A stretch of 64,000 nt of DNA from Phoenix dactylifera (lineage: Eukaryota > Streptophyta > Magnoliopsida > Arecales > Arecaceae): contig NW_024068188.1 in the NCBI RefSeq assembly GCF_009389715.1, positions 124,001 to 188,000 on the forward strand, read 5' to 3'. The notes below the pieces were generated by a model, which made no database searches, was not told where the DNA came from, and worked only from the letters and a program-made list of their open reading frames with translations. Position 1 is the stretch's first letter. Each line of letters begins with the position of its first letter. The position numbers were made by a program, and so were the translations under genes. Positions 1 through 11,383 of the stretch are shown piece by piece.

Positions 1-317
1 TCTTAATTTTAAATATTTTTAGTCAATATCGATAACAATAACCGTGATAAAAAAAATATTTATGATATGAGATGTTAATAAATTAGAATCTCACATATGT
101 GCAACACACTAAAAGCTACAAGACGAGGCCCATAAAATATACTTGATGATGGGAAATTGGAAAAAAAAAATGCAAAAAGTCGAGCTATATGAGAACAGCA
201 TGCATATAATCAATTCAAGATGAAATGCCAAGAGTTAAGAGAAAAAATGTTTTTTAAGAGAAAGTGAAGCCAAACTTGGATAGAGTTGCTGCCCATTCTT
301 ATTATAATATAATATTA
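1..317. other. AT-rich flank without a recognisable gene
   Basis: AT-rich non-coding sequence to the left of the Mutator-like element. I see no coding potential and no repeat that I recognise. Confidence 0.5.
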
Positions 318-326
318 TTATTTTTA

Positions 327-548
327 GGGTTTTTTGCATGGATATCCTTCTAAATATCAGATTTTGCATGAATACCCTTTCAAAATTGATATTTGCATAT
401 ATACCCTTATAAAACTTTGTTATTATACAAATACCCTTAATATAACGGTTGTTCTAACGGTGTTAAAAAAAATCATATTTATATTAATTAAAAATAAAAT
501 TAAAATTTGAAATTATATTATTATCCTTACTCTTTTTTTCTCCCTGCT
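327..548 (+). repeat. Left terminal inverted repeat of the MULE
   Basis: About 220 bp pairing with the right repeat. Its outer 130 bp is built from about four degenerate 29-31-bp subrepeats, each with a core like GCATGAATACCCTTCTAAA, starting near 336, 366, 395 and 426. The inner part includes an AACGGTTGTTCTAACGGTG segment and an AT-rich stretch. Confidence 0.88.
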
Positions 549-961
549 TCACATTCCTCGCAGGAAAAAATGGCTTTGTGTCGCACTTGGTTATCGATTC
601 CCTGCGCACCTCGCAGCCCTCCCGCTCCCTACAAAAACCCTCCCACGCCCCCACCCTTCACCCTCACTTCCTCTGGCCTCTCCCACCCCCACATCAAGTC
701 ACTCTTTTCTTCTCTCTCCGCACACAGCACACGACAGAAAAGAGAAGAAAAGCTATATTGTTCTTCCAATCGCGTGATCCCACATAGCAACCTATCTAAA
801 CCTTTTTAGCACCTAGAGAATCTCATCTGCTGCGTACCCTCTGCCTGCTTCTAATCCAAATGGCCGTTCCTCATTCACCCCCATACGTTTCCTCGATCGC
901 CCTTTTAACACGAATTCCCAGGAGATAATCGTTTCAGCCGTTTCGGAATCGAACACAACGA

Positions 962-1637
962 ATGGCCTCCTCCGATACCGAAACCAGCTGCAGGAACTCA
1001 ATGCCATGCTCATGGTCGTCCAATTCCTCGCCGTCACCGTCTCCGAAGAAGAGAGGTTTGACGGGCGGCGGGGGGAAGCAGGCGCGGGACGGGAGCAAGC
1101 ACCCGGTGTACCGCAGCGTGCGGAAGCGGGCATGGGGGAAGGGGGTGTCGGAGATCCGGGAGCCCCGTAAGAAGTCGCGCATCTGACTCGGGACCTTTCC
1201 GGCGCCGGAGATGGCTGCGCGGGCCCACGACGTGGCGGCGCTTAGCGTGAAGGGCGCCGCTGCCGTCCTCAACTTCCCCGACCTCGCCGCCTCCCTCCCC
1301 TGCCCCGCCACCCTCTCCCCTCGCGACGTACAGGCCGCCGCCGCCCGCGCCGCCGCCATGGACCTGCCCTCCGCCACCCACCCCACCCATCCTGACGAGT
1401 CCTCCGACGACCTGGGGGAGATCGTGGAGCTGCCGCGACTCGGGGAGGACCTCTTTGACTCAGCCAAGTCGCTGCGATTTCGTGCTCCACGACTTGCCGG
1501 ACCCGTGGGCGTACTCGCCGCCGTGGATGGCGGGTGCCGACGAGTACGACCTCTTCTCCGACCACGCGTGGATGGCGGGTGGACCGCCGGAGGAAAATTT
1601 TCCCACCGGCCTCGAAGCTCTCTTGTGCGACCACTAA
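962..1637 (+). pseudogene. DREB-subfamily AP2/ERF transcription factor pseudogene, intronless
   Basis: The translation has a basic and Ser-rich N-terminus, then an AP2/ERF domain beginning [15 protein letters not shown] and the DREB-type strand [13 protein letters not shown]. It continues with the helix region [15 protein letters not shown] and the [11 protein letters not shown] extension typical of A-4/TINY-like DREBs. An acidic C-terminal part closes with a PPW segment and EALLCDH. Functional relatives bind DRE/CRT promoter elements in stress responses. This copy looks dead. The codon expected to be Trp in the WLGTF motif is TGA at 1184-1186, in the same frame as the rest of the AP2 domain. 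A frameshift near 1455-1470 moves the C-terminal part to another frame, which ends at TAA 1635-1637. The second Trp of the GKW motif is Gly. It sits wholly inside the MULE. DREB genes are normally intronless, so lack of introns does not distinguish DNA capture from retrocopying; a promoter-like leader upstream favours DNA capture. Confidence 0.85.
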
Positions 1638-1777
1638 GAACCCAGAAAATGTTTTCTTCTCTTCTTCTCTGTTCCCATTCACTTAATTTCTACTTAACTA
1701 TGTGGGTTTGCTTACGAGACCATTAGCCCTAATTCAATTGTGCGGTGTTCGTTTTTAAAGGGCAAGAGAGGGGAGGA

Positions 1778-1998
1778 GAGAAGAAGAAGAAAGGGTAAGG
1801 ATAATAACGTCATTTTAAATTTTAATTTTATTTTTAATTAATATAAATATAATTTTTTTAACACCGTTAGAACAACCGTTATATTAGGGATATTTGTACA
1901 ATAACAGAGTTTTATAAGGGTATACATGCAAATATCAATTTTAGAAGGGTATTCACGCAAAATCTGATATTTAGAAGGGTATTCATGCAAAAAAACCC
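1778..1998 (-). repeat. Right terminal inverted repeat of the MULE
   Basis: The reverse complement matches the left repeat nearly base for base, including the same periodic TACCCTT subrepeats and the AACGGTTGTTCTAACGGTG core. It ends at 1998, directly before the second copy of the 9-bp target duplication at 1999-2007. Confidence 0.88.
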
Positions 1999-2209
1999 TT
2001 ATTTTTATAATAATACGAGGTGTTTGGTATTGGGTCATCATCAAGAGTAACCAAAACTAAACTTTCTCATTAAGCAGATAAAAAATCAGGTTATTCTGGG
2101 AATATAGCATGGCTTGAATCAAATTAAACAGGTTAAAGGGCTAAACATTGCCACCGTGCCACCCCAATCAAGCATTATTCTGAGAACAATTTTAGTAAAT
2201 CAAGTTAAT

Positions 2210-2328
2210 TGGGCCAGCCCAATAAGCTCAAGCTTCAAGCCAGGTTCCGGGTTCCGGGCTTTCGGCCCAGGCCACGCTCTTTTCTTTCTCTCTCTTCCCC
2301 ACCCCAAGTTCCAATCATCATTTCCCGC
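2210..2328 (+). promoter_or_regulatory. FANCI promoter: site II motifs and an E2F site
   Basis: Upstream of the FANCI start are TGGGCC (2210-2215), a GCCCA motif (about 2218-2222), GGCCCA (2264-2269) and a perfect plant E2F consensus TTTCCCGC at 2321-2328, about 95 bp before ATG. Site II elements bind TCP factors and E2F sites drive G1/S transcription. Both suit a replication-coupled DNA-repair gene. The motifs are seen; their function is inferred. Confidence 0.55.
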
Positions 2329-2422
2329 GCAAGCGCGAACACGCTCCCCAAGTTTCAAACCTGAGGGAGCGAGGCGGAGAGCAAGGAAGAGAAACGAAGC
2401 GCCACCAAGCCACGGCGGCGCC

Positions 2423-5400
2423 ATGACCACCACCGCCAGATCAGCCCGAACCCACCACCCAGCTCCGCCGACTCTCACCGCCGACGACATCGTCCGCCTC
2501 GCCGAGGATCCATTCGCCACCCTCCCCTCCTCCGCCTCTCCCTCTGCCCTCCTCTCCCTCCTCGACTCCCCCTCCCCCTCTCCCTCCGTTCCCGTCACCA
2601 CCTACCTCTCCTCCCTCCTCTCCCTCCTCTCCCGATCCCCTCCACGCGCTTCCCTCCTCTCCTCCCTCCTTCTCTCCTCCCTCCGTCTCTTCCTCTCCTG
2701 CCGCCTCCCCCACGGCCCCGACACCGCCCTCGTCTTCCACCTCTTCTCCCCCCTCCTCCCCAACCTCGACCCTTCCGACCTCCCCTCCCTCCTCGACCTC
2801 ATCGCCTTCCACCTCTCCGACATCGCCGACCCCGACGACGCCCAGCCCCTCGACCTCCTCCCCCGCCTCCTCGACCTCGCCATCGATGCCTCCGGAGAAG
2901 AATCCATCGTCCCGATCCTCGAGAGATTCCTCGCCACCGATTGGTCCAAGGCCCTGTTGGTAAAGATCGTCTCCCTCCTCCGCGATTTCCCGGCGCTTTC
3001 TAGGGTTAGTGTTCTGGATTTCGTCGAGAAGGTATTCGGAGGAATGAAGGCGGTGGACCTCCAGGATCTGCCGTCCCTTGTCTACCAGCTCCTTCTCCTC
3101 GCTTCCAAGGGGATCAACAAGAGGGCGGTGATTGGAGGGATTTTAGGGTTTTTTGGTGGGTCCCTAACGGGGCCGGCTTCGATTGTGCGGCAGGTGGAGG
3201 GGACGGTTTTGATGCATGTGAACTTCGCCGTGAAGCAGGACCCTTCCTTGGGGCAGGAGGTGCTGGCCATTGTTCGATCCGATCGTGGTGTGCTTAACCA
3301 CTTCGCGGTCGCCATCCTGCTGTCGGTAGCCAGGGTGCGACGATTCAATGAGAGGTCTATTGGTGTTTTGAGGTCAGCGGTGGTGACCTCTCACCGCGAC
3401 TATAAGCTCTCATGGTGAGGATTCTTTCCAATCAGCGACATTTCTCTCTTCAAAAATATGATTGTGATTTGTTTTGTTGTGTTTGATTAAAAGGTTGAAA
3501 CTTGTAGGAATTGCAAGTGGTTGCCTGATGATGTGAAAGAGGAATGCCTGGAGACTGCTAAATGTGTGGAGAAAGCATTGATAAAAGCTGTAACTTTCTT
3601 TGCACTCAGCTTCTTATTTTTCCTTATGTTTGAATTATTGCACCCGCTCATACTAGTTGAATTCATCATCAAGCATAATCGAGGCACTTCACTATTTTGT
3701 AGGTGAATGAGAGCAACTATGGACGGGAGCATGTTGTACCCAGCACTGTTCAGTTTGGCTTTGTTTTGCTGGAATCAATAGATAGTGGGAGTGGAGAAGT
3801 TGGTGGTTCTAGAGGTTTGATGAGCATGGAAGAGCTCGGCATTCAAATACTAAAGACACTTTTTGAGGTCCATGACATGGCAAGAAACGAGGTTTGTTTG
3901 GTTGGAACTTGTACAATTCCATTAGCTTTATGAACTGTATGGAACCATGGTTTACTTTGTCAGTGATTATTATTTAAGCCTTTTATCGCTCATTGCCAAA
4001 TTTAAAATGAAAGGAAAAGGAACTGGAAAATAGATAGCAATCAATGCAGCGGTTTTTTTTTCATGGTTATTGTGCTTTGCCCCATTTATGTATCATGCCT
4101 TGTTCCTTCTTTCTTTTTTGATATTGTCATGAAGTGCAGCCTCTCAATATTTTCTATTAAGGATTTGATTTCCCCCGAGCTGCAGATAATTGAGCAGTGC
4201 AAATTTCGGATTCTTTCTTTGAAGCCTCATGAGAGCATGCCGATCATCAAGTATTTAAGCAGTTTGATTATAATTTTTTTGAGCACTTTTCTTACAATCT
4301 GATACATATTAATACAATCTTTATGTGAATCTTGTAATAGGTTATTTGGTCATCTGGTTCAAAGCTACCCTTACCCTATGCTAGATTACATTGCTCACCT
4401 GAAAGAATTACTGGACTATTTCTCTTTCATGAATGATGTAACTTCCGTTGCTCTCGTTGATGCCATCTTGCCACTGATCAAGTTCAGCCGCGATCTCCAG
4501 GTGTTGGTTCTCAAACTATCTCACTATGCAGTAATCTTTCAATACTCCAAGTGCTGTTATGATGCTGTTGATGAATATCTGCAGGATTACGTTGTTTTGG
4601 TTGTAAGAAAGGCCATGTTCAAACGAGAAGATTCAGTTCGTATAGCTGCTACTAATGTTATCATTGAATTAATTTTAATGGAAAACAGATCTAAGAAAGA
4701 TGGTATAAATTCTTTACAAGAGTCATCCAGCCAAGCAAGTTGCAGCCAGCAAGCTATATCCTGTGGGCTGGGCAGAGGTCTCTTTCAAGAACTCAGTGGA
4801 TTGCTTCAGAGATGTCTTTCACAACAGGTGCTTTTCAGGCACTTATAGTCATGAAAATTTCACTTTTTCCCCAGCTTTAACAAGTCTTTTGATAGCAGTT
4901 GCTTGCTTTAGACAGGCTAGAGTTAAAGAAATCATGTACCATGGTCTCATTAAACTTGTTGTGTTAGACCCGTTTGTTCCTACCTCTGTCTTGGATTTTC
5001 TCTGGCCTCACTTTCTTCACTTTTACAAAGAGGTATTTTATCTTTTGCCTCATCCTTTTGATTTTTATCTGTAGTTTGCAAAAGTTGCATATTAGCTGTT
5101 ATTTCTTTTGTGTTGTCTTCAGGATCATGTAAAAATTCATGAAACCATCAAATATAATCCTTAAGGAATTACGTCATAACATTGTTGGCATATTTTGGAC
5201 AAATTCTTTTTGCAGGATGCAGACTCTCCCCTTAGAGTTGATGCATGCTTTAAGTTGGAGAGTGGAAAAATTTGTCTGGTAGAACCTTTGGACTATCTTT
5301 TATCGTGTGTCTCTTGGATTCTTCTTCTTCAGCCACATGATAAATCTGACCATCCATCAGAGTATTCTTGGCCATGTTTTGACTTCTCCCCTTCACAAGA

Positions 5401-8400
5401 GAATGAGGTAAGGGAGGCATGGCTTGCCTTGCTGTCAATGGATACATCTGAAGTTGTCACTGTAAGACTTGCAGTCACAATCCTTTCTTGAACCTATTGC
5501 AGGTTGCAAGGACATCATCTGGTGAGCTGTTCTCAAATGCATTATCAAAGATCCGGAGATCTCTAAGAAAATGCACTTTAGATGGTTTTGTGTCCCCTTC
5601 AACTCTCATTGTCTGACTCTTGTTGAGCTAATATTGTTTCAATTTCAATACTTTTTCTGCTTCTGACCATGATATGATTGCTTCCATTGTTGGATCAGAT
5701 GGTGAAGGCCAGAGTGAAGATACTTCTCTTCCATCACAAGGTGGGAAAACTTGTTTTCGTGGTTGGATTTTGCTTGGAATTATTGAGGTGTTCGTTAATG
5801 TTGTTGCTTCAGAGTTAGAGAAAGCAGCTGATGAAGAAAAGATAGTGCTTGAAAAAGAAATAATGGAGCTTGTTAGTTCATATGATTTTCTAGAAAAAGA
5901 ATCAATCATGAATAAACAGAGGAGTGGCAACCGGAAAGGATCTTCGAGATATATCCAAGACAAGGCTAACAGTGAGTCCAAAGAGTACCCACATGTTTCC
6001 CTCCAAAAATTATCTCAAGCAAGGAGACCTTTCTTTGCAACCTCAAATATCCATCAGCTTCTAGTGACTGCACTTAAGTCAGGCAATGCTGATTATCCTG
6101 ACAAACACACTGCTTCTCAGAATCATAGTCAATCATCTTCGTGCAAGACATGGGACCAGTGTCTGAAGCTAATATCATTTGCTTTAAAGGCTTGTCTTCA
6201 TCATTTACAATCAATCAGTTTGATGAAAACTGGATCAAATAATGATCCATTGAAAACTTTATTCCATGGAGATGTTAAACAGCTGGGACAACTTATAATG
6301 CAGCTGGTATGGCTGCTTAAGTCTGGCCTAAAACTAGAAAAAGATCCTAAAAAGATAGAAGGCAAACGGAAGACAAACATAGAAAATAAAGGAGACCAAC
6401 TCTTACTATCATTGTTATGCTTGAATGAGTTGTTCAAGCTAAATTCATCTGGGGTTCATTTTGCTCAATTGATTGAGGATATGCTTATCCTGCAAGCACC
6501 AGAGTTGGATTCCGAAACTACAATAGATACTGCTCAGGGTATTGACAATGGGCAAGGCTCAATGCCGGAGGATAAGTTCTTGAGAAGACTCCATTTGTTT
6601 TTAGAGAAAATAATAAAGCCACTGTATTCAGAGCTTCTTGCTCTTTCACTTTTCCATGAATCTGAGGTAGCTCTAGTCCCTCTCTGTAGCTGATTATTAA
6701 GCATATTTCCTGTTTTCACACTACAATTTCTTTTCCATTGTGAATGTAGATTAACAGATGTAGCAGCCCTAGTATATTGTGTTAATATAGTACTGTGTTA
6801 TTTTTTGGCTACTTCTCATCCCCCACGGTATTACCCACTTCGGAATGATTATATTGTTATGATCTTCGCCTACAATAGAACGCAGATATCTTCCTGCAAT
6901 GGGGAGGAGTGCCTTACCATGTGATGAATGAGGGCTTGCTCCTTTCTGCTTATATGGTTATTTGAAACAATTAGTCTGGAATTTATGTTACTTAGTTGTT
7001 TGAATCAATCTGCTGGTTTCAGCTAGCTTGATTATTTAGGCCGAACTAAGTGTTTTTAATGCATCATCTGAATAAAATGAAGCCTTTTCGGAATCTTTTT
7101 AGACTAATCCATTAAAAATTACTGCATTTTAATCGTTATATTTTACATGAAAATTTACACCAAAAAACTAGGGTAAATTTTGTTTCTATTTCTGTTCAAT
7201 AAGTCAGCAAGTCTTCATGGGGATGGTGGTGCTTTGAGGAGTGTATTCAGCTCCAGTGAAGTGTTAGTTCATGCTGAGATGGCCTCAAGAAGGGAGGAGG
7301 GAAAAATCTCATCATCATTTTGCTATTTTGTTTGCTTCATGTTTCTTTCCATGATTTCATCTACTTATGTAGAAGATGGATGTGAATTTATTCCCATTTT
7401 CTTGTTTAGGTTCTAGCTGAATTGATAGTGATCATGGAGAAGAAATTGCCACGTCAACAGAAGACCTATCATGGAAACTGGGCTGGGGGCATCTGTAGGA
7501 GCAGCAGTATAGAGAACCCCAATGCTGCACGAAGTGTAGCGGGACTCGCCATTTATCTGATGCCTGCTCCAAATGACCTGATTGTTGCTCATGACATGGC
7601 ATTAGAGCTGTTGAAAGTTATGGGATCTGAAGATAAAGATCCAGAGGAGATATCTGAAACATTTCCCATTATTAATCATTCAACAAAAAATGCAATTTCT
7701 GCTATGCTTATACAAGTGGTTGAATGTTGCATGGTTGAATTGGACTGGTCTGTATCAAAACTTAAGGCAATCTCCATTGTCAATCTTGAATTCATTGGCC
7801 TGAAAAAGAAGCACCAATTTGGTGAAAGGCTACCTGGACTAAAATTGGAAGAAGCATTGCACTCCAGGTCAGAAGCACTGGCATATCTCTTGTCCTCTTT
7901 TCTGGAGATGAACCTTAAGGGTATGCTTTTCATCCAACAATGAATAACATGCTTTGCTTTTACTTCACAACCAACACTTTTATGTCCTTATTTTACAGAC
8001 TCTCAAGCAGAGCATTTACTGAAGGTAACTGCAAGATTTTACAAGCTTTTGGCTCGCATGACAAAACTCTGCATTGCTCCTAAAGGTTGCAAGCAACTCT
8101 TACCTAGCCGCAAGTTTCAGAAGCTAGCAGAAGTGACTTGCTCAAGGCTCACCAGTCCTTTATACAATTTTGTTGCTCTTGTGCAAAGGGTAAATAGCTC
8201 TGCAGTCTTAGTTTGCCTATGTCCGATTTAGCTTTCACTTCTGTTTCAATGATCTATATAAGCTTGTTCATTCTACCTTTAAAGTTTCCCTCATCTCCTT
8301 TCTTTTCTTTTCCCTTTCTTTTTTTGGCAATTCAGAACCAGCAAGAGAATGCTCAGAGGAGGGGAATCATTAGCAAGATCAAAAGGGAGAATAGATGTAT

Positions 8401-8785
8401 TCCTGATTTGATATTCCAAATTGAGGACTATGAGAAATATCTCATTCAACTCAGCAAGCTGACTAAAGTCAACTTGTTGAGGCATGCCAAGCGCAGCACA
8501 GCAAGGGATTTTAAGATCATAGAGATGAAGAAGCTTGCCATTGAGGGAGAGGCATCTGAACATGATCCCAGCCAGGCCAATTCTACATCATCTGAGAATG
8601 AATCAAGTGAGGAATCTGTAGGACCAGATGAGGAAAATGCGTCTGAGAAGGTTGCATCCCCGGAGTCCGGTGGCGGTACTCCTGATGAACATTCCGAGAC
8701 TGATAAGGAAGATCAAGAGATGGGGTTAAGAAGGAAGAGGGCTAAAATGAGTAGGATTGTGGAAGACTCTGATGAAGAAACATAG
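2423..8785 (+). CDS. FANCI: Fanconi anaemia group I protein homologue (FANCI), 13 coding exons
   Basis: Exons read by frame and GT-AG sites: 2423-3414, 3508-3589, 3703-3891, 4186-4250, 4341-4500, 4585-4827, 4916-5032, 5216-5407, 5503-5584, 5699-6666, 7410-7920, 7999-8189 and 8336-8785, total 4242 nt, 1413 aa. FANCI forms the ID complex with FANCD2, clamps on DNA at interstrand crosslinks and is mono-ubiquitinated. Family landmarks are [34 protein letters not shown], the ubiquitination-site motif LVVRKAMF (Lys505, matching human Lys523), EPLDYLLSC, and the C-terminal block [19 protein letters not shown] with ARDFKI. An SQ pair (Ser545, Ser550) lies just after the Lys, as in the vertebrate phosphorylation cluster. 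The tail is acidic with a basic RRKRAK stretch, a likely nuclear signal. The ATG at 2423 has a good context (GCGCCATGA). The frame is open further upstream but has no ATG. Exon 1 is GC-rich and Leu/Ser/Pro-rich. The gene looks intact, slightly longer than the 1328-aa human protein. Confidence 0.93.
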
Positions 8786-11160
8786 GGACGAGGTATATTC
8801 TTAACTTGTCTCAACTTGTTGATAAAGGAATTAGAAAATATGACAGAAACATCTTCATAGAATGTCTTTGTTCCTTTGTTATCTGTAAGTCTTGTTTATC
8901 ATTTTGTTTCTCTTTTGTAATTCTTTATGTAGTGGACACTAAGAGTTAAATGCCAGTAGAAAACTGGACAAGTGCATGCTTGGATAACACTCTGAGGTTT
9001 GAGTACTAAGGGTTGTAATAGCCTAACAAATGACAAATTCTATCATTTCATGAAATGCTAGTATTACTACGGTTGGCTGCAGAACTTCGTGCTGAACACT
9101 TAGCTAAGGCCTTTTCCGTGTTATACATCATGAGAACTAAGGCCTATTTTCAAACAATTTATCTCTAATCACTGTTTTGTGAACATTTTTTTGCTGATTA
9201 TGGATGAATGGTGCGTAGCTTTTCAAGGTCTTGCTTCTGAGACCTAACAAATTTTGAAGAATACATTATAAAGCATTGAAAACGATATTATCATGTGACA
9301 TAAGCATATTGCAGCCCCAGAACTGCTTATTAACTATTGCAGCTTGAGCGCATTTTTCTTTTGTGTGTTTATTATATTGTTTTGGCTCTCATCAGAAAGA
9401 ACCTGTTTTCAAGGATAGCTTTTCTTCGGCTCGTTTCTTATCTTAACCCCACAGGATTTCCAAGCACCTTCAGCTTTTTAAACTCGTTCGCTGCATGACA
9501 GTGTAACTCCATCCTTGTTGCTTAATCGTCAGGTCATCTTGGAAGACAAAAATAAACAGTATCTTTTGCTCATGCTGGGAGTTCCATCGTTGTGGAAGAA
9601 GTTTCTTACATCACTTAAATATTAATTTTTATATTTAAAAAAACATTAGTTTGATGCTGTCAACTCTTCAATGTGAAAAATAGCAGCATTTCATGGTCCA
9701 CCAATTATTCACTATATAAAGCCTGAGAAGGCATGTACTTTTTCAAGTTTGCTTTTATGTACAGTCAATAAAGTATTTTTTGATCAAAAGTAAATTAAAG
9801 GAAAATCGTACCTGAAATTTTCTTCTCCTTCTTTCTTGATGGAGAGGGACGGACAGCTAATCGTACTATGACTATTCAGGTTTAAATTATTGGGAGTGTA
9901 CCAACCAAGAAAAAGAATCTCTGCTTATTGAGCAGAGGTTGTTATCATTGGTGTCATCCGCGGCTCACCAACTGGCAAATTTCTTATGGATCGCCCCTTG
10001 TAAAATTATCTCTATGATGTTCTTACCAACTCGAGAATGAAAGAAAGTTTGATATTTATTGCATTGGCCATGCAACAGGTTGTGCGAAATAGGGGAAACT
10101 GGCACCTGTTCTTGTGTGATGTGCATGTGGCTGTGCATCTTACACTTCTCGATATATAATGCATAGCTATTTTTACATTGAATTATTAAATGATTTGGTG
10201 AGAGATGGATCTAATCTGGTTTTAGCACTGTGGCTCTTCATTTTCTTGTGATGGTTTTTTTCAGTTTCGTATTATCACGCATCATTATTTTCAGAATGGA
10301 AGCACAACCGTAGGATTACTTAAATATTTGGAACCACCTCCCAAGGTTCAAACTTACAACTTCCATCCAAACAGATGAAGAGTGCAGCCATGATTATTTA
10401 TTTCTTTTTTCTTTTTTTTATGCAATTTAAATTTTTTTGAGGTAAACCATAGCTCTTATTTGCACCAGGTCTTGTTTTTCTTTTTGTGTGGCTGACCATC
10501 TGAAGTTTTTAGGTCTGAAACACCTACTTTACAATGGAAAAAATTCACATCCCTTTTCAAGTACTAACTTTTCATTTGCATATCCAATTCCACAGCAACA
10601 ATTTAAGCTCAAATTTAAATAAGCTCGGACCAGTCTCGTTTTAATTATAACTAAGCCAATCTGAAACTTATTTTAATCAATTATGAACCAAGCTTATAAG
10701 ACCTCTGGAAAAAAAAAGAGAGACAAAAAGCTGGATCAGCCTATAACCAATCACTGAATCAAAATAAATTTGAGCTAGATGCTATGAGGCCCAATCAGAT
10801 GATAAACTAGCGGAGCCCATCTCTAGTTCAAGGAATGATTGCACCAGTATATATGAAGCCTGACTTGGTCACAACGTATTTTGGGTGCAAATGTGGGTGC
10901 TCTGCTCTCTTGGCTCGGTCTGTCGGAAAACGCCGCGTTCTCAGGCCTCTCGAAGCCCTAGTACTGTCGTTTGCGTGCACTGAGTGCAAGCCCCTCCACA
11001 AGATAATTTGCTTTTCCATCACGCGACGCGGTATCACCACCAGCCACCATCTATCCCATCGTACGAAATACTCATGCTGTCGTCTCTTTTTCAGCATCTT
11101 GCGTGGCCTAATTTACTTTCTCCAATCTGGGCTCCGGCGGGTGGATGCAAAAAGCTTCGC
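8786..11160. other. FANCI 3' region and spacer to the dynein gene
   Basis: AT-rich sequence with no convincing exon. The proximal part is presumably FANCI 3' UTR. AATAAA-like signals occur, for example near 9768. From about 10,580 to 10,800 the sequence resembles other dispersed AT-rich non-coding repeats in the window. Confidence 0.4.
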
Positions 11161-11168
11161 TTTTTAAT

Positions 11169-11194
11169 CCCCCCCCCCCCCCCCCCCCCCCCCC
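11169..11194 (+). repeat. Poly-C tract of 26 bases
   Basis: Uninterrupted C homopolymer about 190 bp upstream of the dynein light chain start, followed by a TATTTAAA motif near 11,202. A second C run of about 21 bases lies at 14168-14188 inside intron 2 of the same gene. Confidence 0.9.
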
Positions 11195-11383
11195 GGATTC
11201 ACTATTTAAATTCGAAATTTGAAACCGTTTTATGACGCTTGCAAGTCAGATATAAAACACGATCCAGATCTTTTATCCCGAAACTTCCATAAACGCACAA
11301 GAGGGGGAAAGAGCGCCCGCGTTGTCTTCGGGGCTGGAGCCGGCGATCTTGGAAAGGGACTGGAAGGGAAAAAGGGGGGCGAG

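Larger units (their letters stand above)
327..1998 (+). mobile_element. Mutator-like element (Pack-MULE) carrying a DREB/ERF gene
   Basis: The two ends are long inverted repeats. About 220 bp from 327 inward matches the reverse complement of the sequence running back from 1998, at high identity. The termini are GGGTTTTTTGCATG and its complement. The 9 bp just outside, TTATTTTTA at 318-326 and again at 1999-2007, are identical direct repeats, the size that Mutator-family transposase makes. The interior holds no transposase, only a GC-rich leader and a DREB-type transcription factor gene (962-1637). The element is therefore non-autonomous and of the Pack-MULE kind, meaning a MULE that has captured host gene sequence. 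The AT-rich target weakens the duplication evidence slightly, but the long terminal repeats are unambiguous. What is seen: repeats, duplication and cargo. What is inferred: the superfamily and gene capture. Confidence 0.88.

Noticed and set aside
507-809. Open frame between the left MULE repeat and the DREB relic
   Set aside because: Low-complexity Pro/Ser composition in a leader-like region, no ATG at its start and no family similarity. Better read as promoter or 5' UTR of the captured gene.
813-1682. Long minus-strand frames opposite the DREB relic
   Set aside because: They are shadows of the GC-rich coding strand, Arg/Gly/Ala-rich with no motif.
2114-2422. In-frame extension upstream of the FANCI start
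   Set aside because: The extension begins at a TTG and has no ATG. The first ATG is at 2423 in good context, and the extension contains the E2F and site II promoter motifs.
2200-2949. Minus-strand frames opposite FANCI exon 1
   Set aside because: Glu/Gly/Arg-rich antisense of a Ser/Leu/Pro-rich GC exon.
7199-7303. Possible extra FANCI exon in intron 10
   Set aside because: It is open and in phase, but joining 6666 directly to 7410 gives a continuous family-like sequence ([20 protein letters not shown]), whereas the candidate adds unrelated residues.
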